Shown: positions 59,442 to 64,000 of the stretch, in pieces
Layout: every line of letters starts with the position of its first letter
How positions within the stretch are numbered: the first letter of the stretch is position 1
Assembly: GCA_025331435.1 (NCBI GenBank)
Contig: JAIWNI010000029.1
Span: 186,001 to 250,000 of the forward strand
Reading direction: 5' to 3'
Source: Choanephora cucurbitarum
Taxonomy: Eukaryota; Mucoromycota; Mucoromycetes; Mucorales; Choanephoraceae
DNA length: 64,000 bases
Notes under the pieces: generated by a model
Told to the model about the DNA's origin: nothing
What the model saw: the letters and a program-made list of their open reading frames with translations, nothing else
Databases searched by the model: none
Program-made: the position numbers and the translations under genes

Positions 59442-60055
59442 TTATGTTCTAGGCTTCCAAAGACTTGCAGGAGGAGGAGGGATACGAGGTTTGTTGATGC
59501 GTGGTGGGTTCCATGTTCCTCTAATGGACTCTTGCTTTTCAGTTAACATTGAGGGCTGTACTTGTCCGATTTTTCTTTTTTTTTATTGACTAACTGCTTA
59601 TTGTAAGCATACTTTTTGAGACACAGTCATCCCGGAAACACAATAGTTGCAACGCTAAGTCAAGGTACAAGATAAGGCTTGTTAACAATTTGAGATGTTT
59701 TGACAATATAAATCTTTTGTGATGTACAAGCCAGGTCCTTCAGGAGTTGCATTTAGTGAAATGGATTTGAAGGCCAGACACTTGTAAAGAGTTGACAGAA
59801 TACAGTAAAGCACCATCTAACAAGCAGTTATCAATGATAACTTTGTCTTCGATTGATATTTTTACCCGCTTAAAGATAAACTTTGCATCGCCAGCATCTT
59901 ATGCTGCCGCTTCTAGGACAGCGACGTCGTGTTCGGTACTGTGCCCTTGCTTCATTTTATCGTTGACTACTCTTCGCGTACTACGGCGCACATTAAGACC
60001 CAGTTTATATGAAAGCTTGCAGAATATTTTACTCTGATGGGCAGAACACTTTCAG
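59442..60055 (-). pseudogene. Relic of an unidentified protein gene
   Basis: Minus strand. From about 60055 down to 59720 one frame is protein-like (KIFCKLSYKLGLNVRRSTRR, then VVNDKMKQGHSTEHDVAVLE, a single TAA, then GDAKFIFKRVKISIEDKVII and LLYSVNSLQVSG). A separate C-terminal-like frame at 59590-59442 reads QESIRGTWNPPRINKPRIPP and ends LWKPRT-stop. Whether they were one gene is unknown. The family is not recognised. The in-frame stop and lack of splice signals suggest decay. Confidence 0.4.
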
Positions 60056-61559
60056 AGGCAGAAAGTGATAGCCCAAATGCTAAAAGGGAAGACCTTTTTT
60101 TTCAGTAGTGTCTGATAAGGTAAAGGAAGCTTGCTGTTAAGTTTCAAGACGATCGACGATGATGGAGTGATTAGGAGGTTTTTTTTTCACGTTAAATTTC
60201 TTGATAAAAGACAATCAAAAGACAAAAGAGATATAGCGTGTGAAAGAATATTTTTGTATGCGACTTGTGGGAAAACTTGCAATCATTTTTGTTGGATGAG
60301 TATCTTATTTAACTTCACGCCCATTTACTTTAATCGCAAATTTCACTTCGGTTTTTTGGGAACGGTCTTGAGAGAACTGAGGACGCTCCCTAAATCAGGA
60401 GATGGCTGTTTACGCTTTGGTGTGATTGCAGAGTCAAGTAAATTTTTTCGTACTTGCGCTGTGAATATGAATGTTTTCTACCCATTGTTACTAATCCAAG
60501 TGAAACCAACTTTAACCAAAGGAGAAGCTGTTTATATGTAAGTTATGCTACTTAAACACTCGAAAAGATGTAATACACCGTATTGATAAACGCTATTTAA
60601 AATACAAGTGTGGCAAACATCTCTGGTGAGGACGTTCCACGCAAAAAAGTTTTATGTAAATGTCAACCCTTGGCTGCACAAGGCGATACACTGAATTTGA
60701 TCTCATTCACATCTATACTCACTGAGCTGAGACCTGCTGAGCCTACAGCTACTGAACTGGTACTTGCTGAAGATAGGCCAGATTGAGCAATATTGGTGCT
60801 TTGAGTCAAACAAGGAGTACTTTAGACATATATATTATGTGGCAACTGATAAAGAGATAGAAAATCAACAGGGAAGACTTCAAGAGGAAAGCAAGTACTC
60901 AATCCAACATTATGACAAACTCCAGCACCATGGCAAACGATCACCTATAGTCAAGTCCTTTTTTTTTCACAAATGGCTATCACATCAACATACAGTAATG
61001 GGTCAATTTAAGGCTATATAGTTTGAGAGCATGATGACTTTAGATGCCCGCCAGTTTTTTCTAGCTAACGTGATTGCAGACTAGGTTAACTTAGCACAAC
61101 CAGCTTGTAAAGTTGCTGCATTTAGCGGCAGAATAACATCATGTTGGGCTTGTATAAATACAACGCACGACACAATAGTCTTCCATAATCTTTGGTAACA
61201 TTAAGTTGTGGCTGTCACACATGCCTTTATCGTCTTATCCGCTTCAGTGAAAAGCAAGAGAGATGAAAAAAAAAGTAGAGTGCGAGAAAGATCGAATGAA
61301 GAGATATCTAGTTTGTCAAATGAGAAAGTTCAACTAGTGAAAGAGGAAGAAGATTGCTAAGATTGGATGTATACTGTTCATTTGCGCCATGCATTGGCTA
61401 GGAGATATTCATTGCCTATGCTAGAAAAGTGACCTCATGAATGCTTACTGCGATTACATTTGCGAAAGAAGAAGTAAACTGTGTTTGTATGCACTTCGAC
61501 ATAATGACAAACACAAACTCTTAGCTGGTCTGATTTAATTCATGCACATCTGCTGTATC

Positions 61560-62120
61560 TTCTCCTGGAGGTTCTATCTGGCGCTAATAACTTTATTCGC
61601 ATGATTCCTTCATTTGATTTTTTAGTTCATGGTGATCGTCGTGATGGTGGCAGTCTTGGTGTTCTTGGTGCTTAAAGTATCGTAAAATACAGTGTCCAGC
61701 ATATTTCAAATGAGACACAAGTCCTGTGTTATGTTGCTCTACTTAGTTTATATATTGACATACAATCCGTGTATTGAATGAAAGCCTCCCCTTGATTTTG
61801 TTTAATTCTCTTGACCTAACAGATTAATTAGTGATGGTGCTAGCGGAGATGATGAGGGCATATCCCAAGCATAAACAGTGAGGCAGTGAATTGAACGATA
61901 CATATGCTAATAATAGCAACAGCAACAGCAACAGTAGAGAGGGGGCACACTATCAGCTGAAAAAAGCTTTCAAAGACGTAGATTTAGGCGGAGAGGTAGG
62001 ATCCCATTATGATCTTTTGCAGTCCAACTTATTCCGCTTTATTTATCAAAGTTGGCTTCCCAAAGCCAAGAATCGAGATCATCTTTTTGTTTTCATCACA
62101 ATCAATAATAAATGTATAAA
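61560..62120 (+). pseudogene. Relic of an unidentified protein gene on +
   Basis: Protein-like reading in pieces: LLEVLSGANNFIRMIPSFDF followed by LVHGDRRDGGSLGVLGA (about 61563-61673), then VMVLAEMMRAYPKHKQ, an in-frame TGA, then a polar Asn-Ser repeat encoded by AGCAAC units, then AHYQLKKAFKDVDLGGEVG and LFRFIYQSWLPKAKN. The helical character suggests a once-real gene. The family is not recognised. Confidence 0.4.
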
Positions 62121-62689
62121 GCATTTTAGATCAATAGCAACCCTTCAAGTGTGCACTTGTTCTTCAACATCAGTTGATGAGAGAAGAAGCAGTGGATTTT
62201 TAAGTGCTTAGGCCAAGGAGACTACTCAAGAGAAATGTATGTTGTTATTTGTTTTTTATTAGACATTCAACTTTGATCGCCTTTGATCACCTTTATTCGC
62301 TCAGGTCAATTACTATCCATGAAGATTAAGATCGTGTCATGTAAAACATAAACGCCTACTATCAGGTGTTGATATCGGCGCTACCTCTTCCCCCTAATAC
62401 AGAGATGCTTGGCTTCAGTGCTCCTGGTCATTCATCTGCAGTTAGTCAACACTTTGACGAGACACCCTCCTGAAATGCTCAACTCTAACCAGTCTTTTCT
62501 TCTTCTATGAATGATGCTCTCAAGAAGAAAAGGCCTGATTGAACTATGTCCATCCATGACCCCACATAGATCATCAAACATCCTAACTCTTTCTGTTGCC
62601 CAAAAGCAAAACAGACACTAGACAATAACATGAGGATGCTGCCTTGAAATCAACTCAATCCTTTTCGACGGGTCTTCATCAGCTCTTAA

Positions 62690-63310
62690 ACATCTTGGGA
62701 TGCTATGCTTATTCTGTCGATACTGCCTTTTTCGCTTCTTTTCTGTTGATTAGAACCACTTAAGGTCAAGTTAAACGTATCGACAAGGTTGTCAATACCC
62801 AGCATGACAAATGTGAAGTTGCTGCTAGGCAATTGGAGTGGATGAGGTATCAAATAGATGGTATGATGCCAAGCATAATGAGCAAATTCGTTCGACAATT
62901 CGAATCTCACATTGGGTCCGTTCACAAACACACCCTCGACCTTCTCTTGTTCTACATACACTAATTGCTGAACATACTCTGTGAGAGCCAATAAAGCTGC
63001 ATTCCATTGTCGAATAGCCTTGGAGTGGTGTATTCAACGACCAAAGCAATTCTTAAGGATATCCCACATATTGACATCCATTATAATCTAATAAAAGTCT
63101 TGTTCCAAGCCTTCCTGCGTAACAGCTGCAGGACGCGCTTGAGTCTCAAATAGCCAACGAGAATAGATATCAACATCGTCGCTTGTGGTGGACATGTCTT
63201 CTAATGGTAAGTTGAATCCCTGCCCTATCATCTCCATAAACCATTTGATATGAGCTGGTGAAGAAAAGATGGAAGGATCGGGTGGTTATTTTCCTGATGG
63301 CGGATGTAGG
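62690..63310 (-). pseudogene. Broken N-terminal part of a RalGAP-beta-like gene
   Basis: Read on minus in one constant frame from about 63310 to 62690, with three stops: TAA at 63288-63286, TAG at 63090-63088 and TGA at 63036-63034. Between them the protein reads AHIKWFMEMIGQGFNLPLED, then DVDIYSRWLFETQARPA, IIMDVNMWDILKNCFGR, KAIRQWNAALLALTEYVQQL and FAHYAWHHTIYLIPHP. The IKWFMEMIGQGFNLPL and VDIYSRWL pattern matches the conserved N-terminal region of the RalGAP-beta subunit (EVKW-ME-I-GL-LPL, VDVY-W). All three stops could come from Gln or Arg codons by one C-to-T change. The GAP catalytic domain is absent here, so this is a fragment or the decayed 5' end of a lost gene. Confidence 0.6.
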
Positions 63311-63793
63311 CAGGTAGTGATCTCTGATGTTGGTACTCTTCGTGTAGACAGTGGAAGTGAACCAAGGTATTTTGTTGTCAGGCCTGTCTGCGTTGTAAGA
63401 GTGTGAGAGAGACATGCTGTTCAAAGCAAGAGAAAGAAAAAAAGAAATGTAAATGAGTTTGAATGGTTCACTGGAGTTTTAAATAAATAAGGTACAGCTC
63501 AAGTGTTTCTAGAGGCAAAGAGAAAGCAAGTGCTTGTTGCATGTATGCTGGGTTGATTTCATATGTATAAAAGCAGCAGCTATCCCAACAATAGATGGAG
63601 AGCATAGACTAATTGATAATAAAGGAATTTATTTTTCTTTTGTATGCTTTGAAAAAGAAAAAAGGTGAATAATTGCAAACACACAAGTGAGAAAGACATG
63701 AAGTTATGACAAATGTATTTATTTATTTTTGTTTTTGAAACAAAGCTTTATAGAAGTATATGAGCCTTTGGGAGTTTTTTTTTTCTTTGGTCA

Positions 63794-63838
63794 AACTACT
63801 ACTACTACTACTACTACTACTACCCCCCCAAGATCTAA
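63794..63838. repeat. ACT trinucleotide microsatellite plus C-run
   Basis: About twelve ACT units in a row followed by a run of seven C. It marks the boundary to the C-rich stretch that continues to the window end. Confidence 0.9.
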
Positions 63839-64000
63839 AGAGTCCCAATAATCCAAACAGTCCCAGTAACCCCGACCGCCTACCTTGAACAGGACAAGAA
63901 CCGCACAGCAATCACCCCCACCGCAGAGAATGCTCTGACGAACAACCTACTACTACCAAATCCCCCCACATACCAAGCCTTCCGCATGGCGATTCTGTTT

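Larger units (their letters stand above)
58917..64000. other. Gene-poor right end with coding relics
   Basis: About 5 kb without an intact gene. It holds a CA/AC run near 59029-59044, minus-strand relics at 59442-60055 and 60345-60460, a plus-strand relic near 61560-62120, the RalGAP-like relic at 62690-63310 and an ACT microsatellite at 63794. The final 160 bp are C-rich and compositionally unlike the rest. Individual relics are listed separately. Confidence 0.5.

Noticed and set aside
60131..60541. 136-codon plus-strand frame
   Set aside because: It overlaps minus-strand protein-like text in 60345-60460, is rich in Phe and Cys and has no family features; it looks like antisense shadow.
1..64000. 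tRNA genes, rRNA genes, riboswitches and intact transposons
   Set aside because: I looked for B-box-like GGTTCRA motifs, cloverleaf arms, reverse transcriptase or transposase motifs and long terminal or inverted repeats, and saw none that hold up by eye; tRNAscan-SE and a repeat search would be decisive.

Overview
This is a piece of fungal nuclear genome. It is AT-rich, intron-dense (short GT-AG introns, mostly 50-70 bp) and holds only eukaryotic genes. Gene content and style (urate oxidase, an MHYT sensor, a Vrl1-type VPS9/ankyrin/PX/BAR protein, a Kre9-like cell-wall protein, BAG and PSP1-domain proteins) fit an early-diverging filamentous fungus, most likely Mucoromycota (Mucorales); the genus cannot be told from sequence alone. 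Introns were resolved by hand. Nearly all reconstructed gene models sum to a multiple of three, which supports the exon calls.

Layout. 0-5 kb: 3' end of an unknown acidic-tailed gene, FCF2 (18S rRNA processing) and a membrane-hairpin protein. 5-11 kb: a large VRL1-like Rab5-GEF/sorting protein, divergent from a RraA-family aldolase, then a small Myb protein. 13-20 kb: Kre9-like secreted protein, MED20 divergent from PUS7, urate oxidase with a peroxisomal SKL tail. 20-24.7 kb: gene-poor, holding a decayed F-box gene. 24.7-35.7 kb: PER1, Msy-type mechanosensitive channel, SED5, SAP-domain protein and translin, all on +. 35.7-39.4 kb: gene-poor. 39.4-47.3 kb: MHYT sensor convergent with a SIZ/PIAS SUMO ligase, then NUP85. 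50-59 kb: UPS2-like lipid transfer protein, PEX16, CDT2 convergent with a PSP1-domain protein, then a membrane-anchored BAG protein. 59-64 kb: gene-poor, with several coding relics including a broken RalGAP-beta-like N-terminus.

The intact genes are mostly single-copy housekeeping genes with no operon-like logic; functional overlaps (two peroxisome genes; SED5, VRL1 and PER1 in membrane traffic) look coincidental. No RNA gene, CRISPR array or intact mobile element was recognised.

Most interesting: (1) the VRL1-like gene, a family little studied outside yeast; (2) repeated use of 9-17 nt micro-exons and GC-AG introns that would defeat automatic annotation; (3) decayed genes whose nonsense codons are all explainable by C-to-T/G-to-A transitions; (4) a compositionally different, open stretch at the right edge. 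I found no convincing wholly new system.
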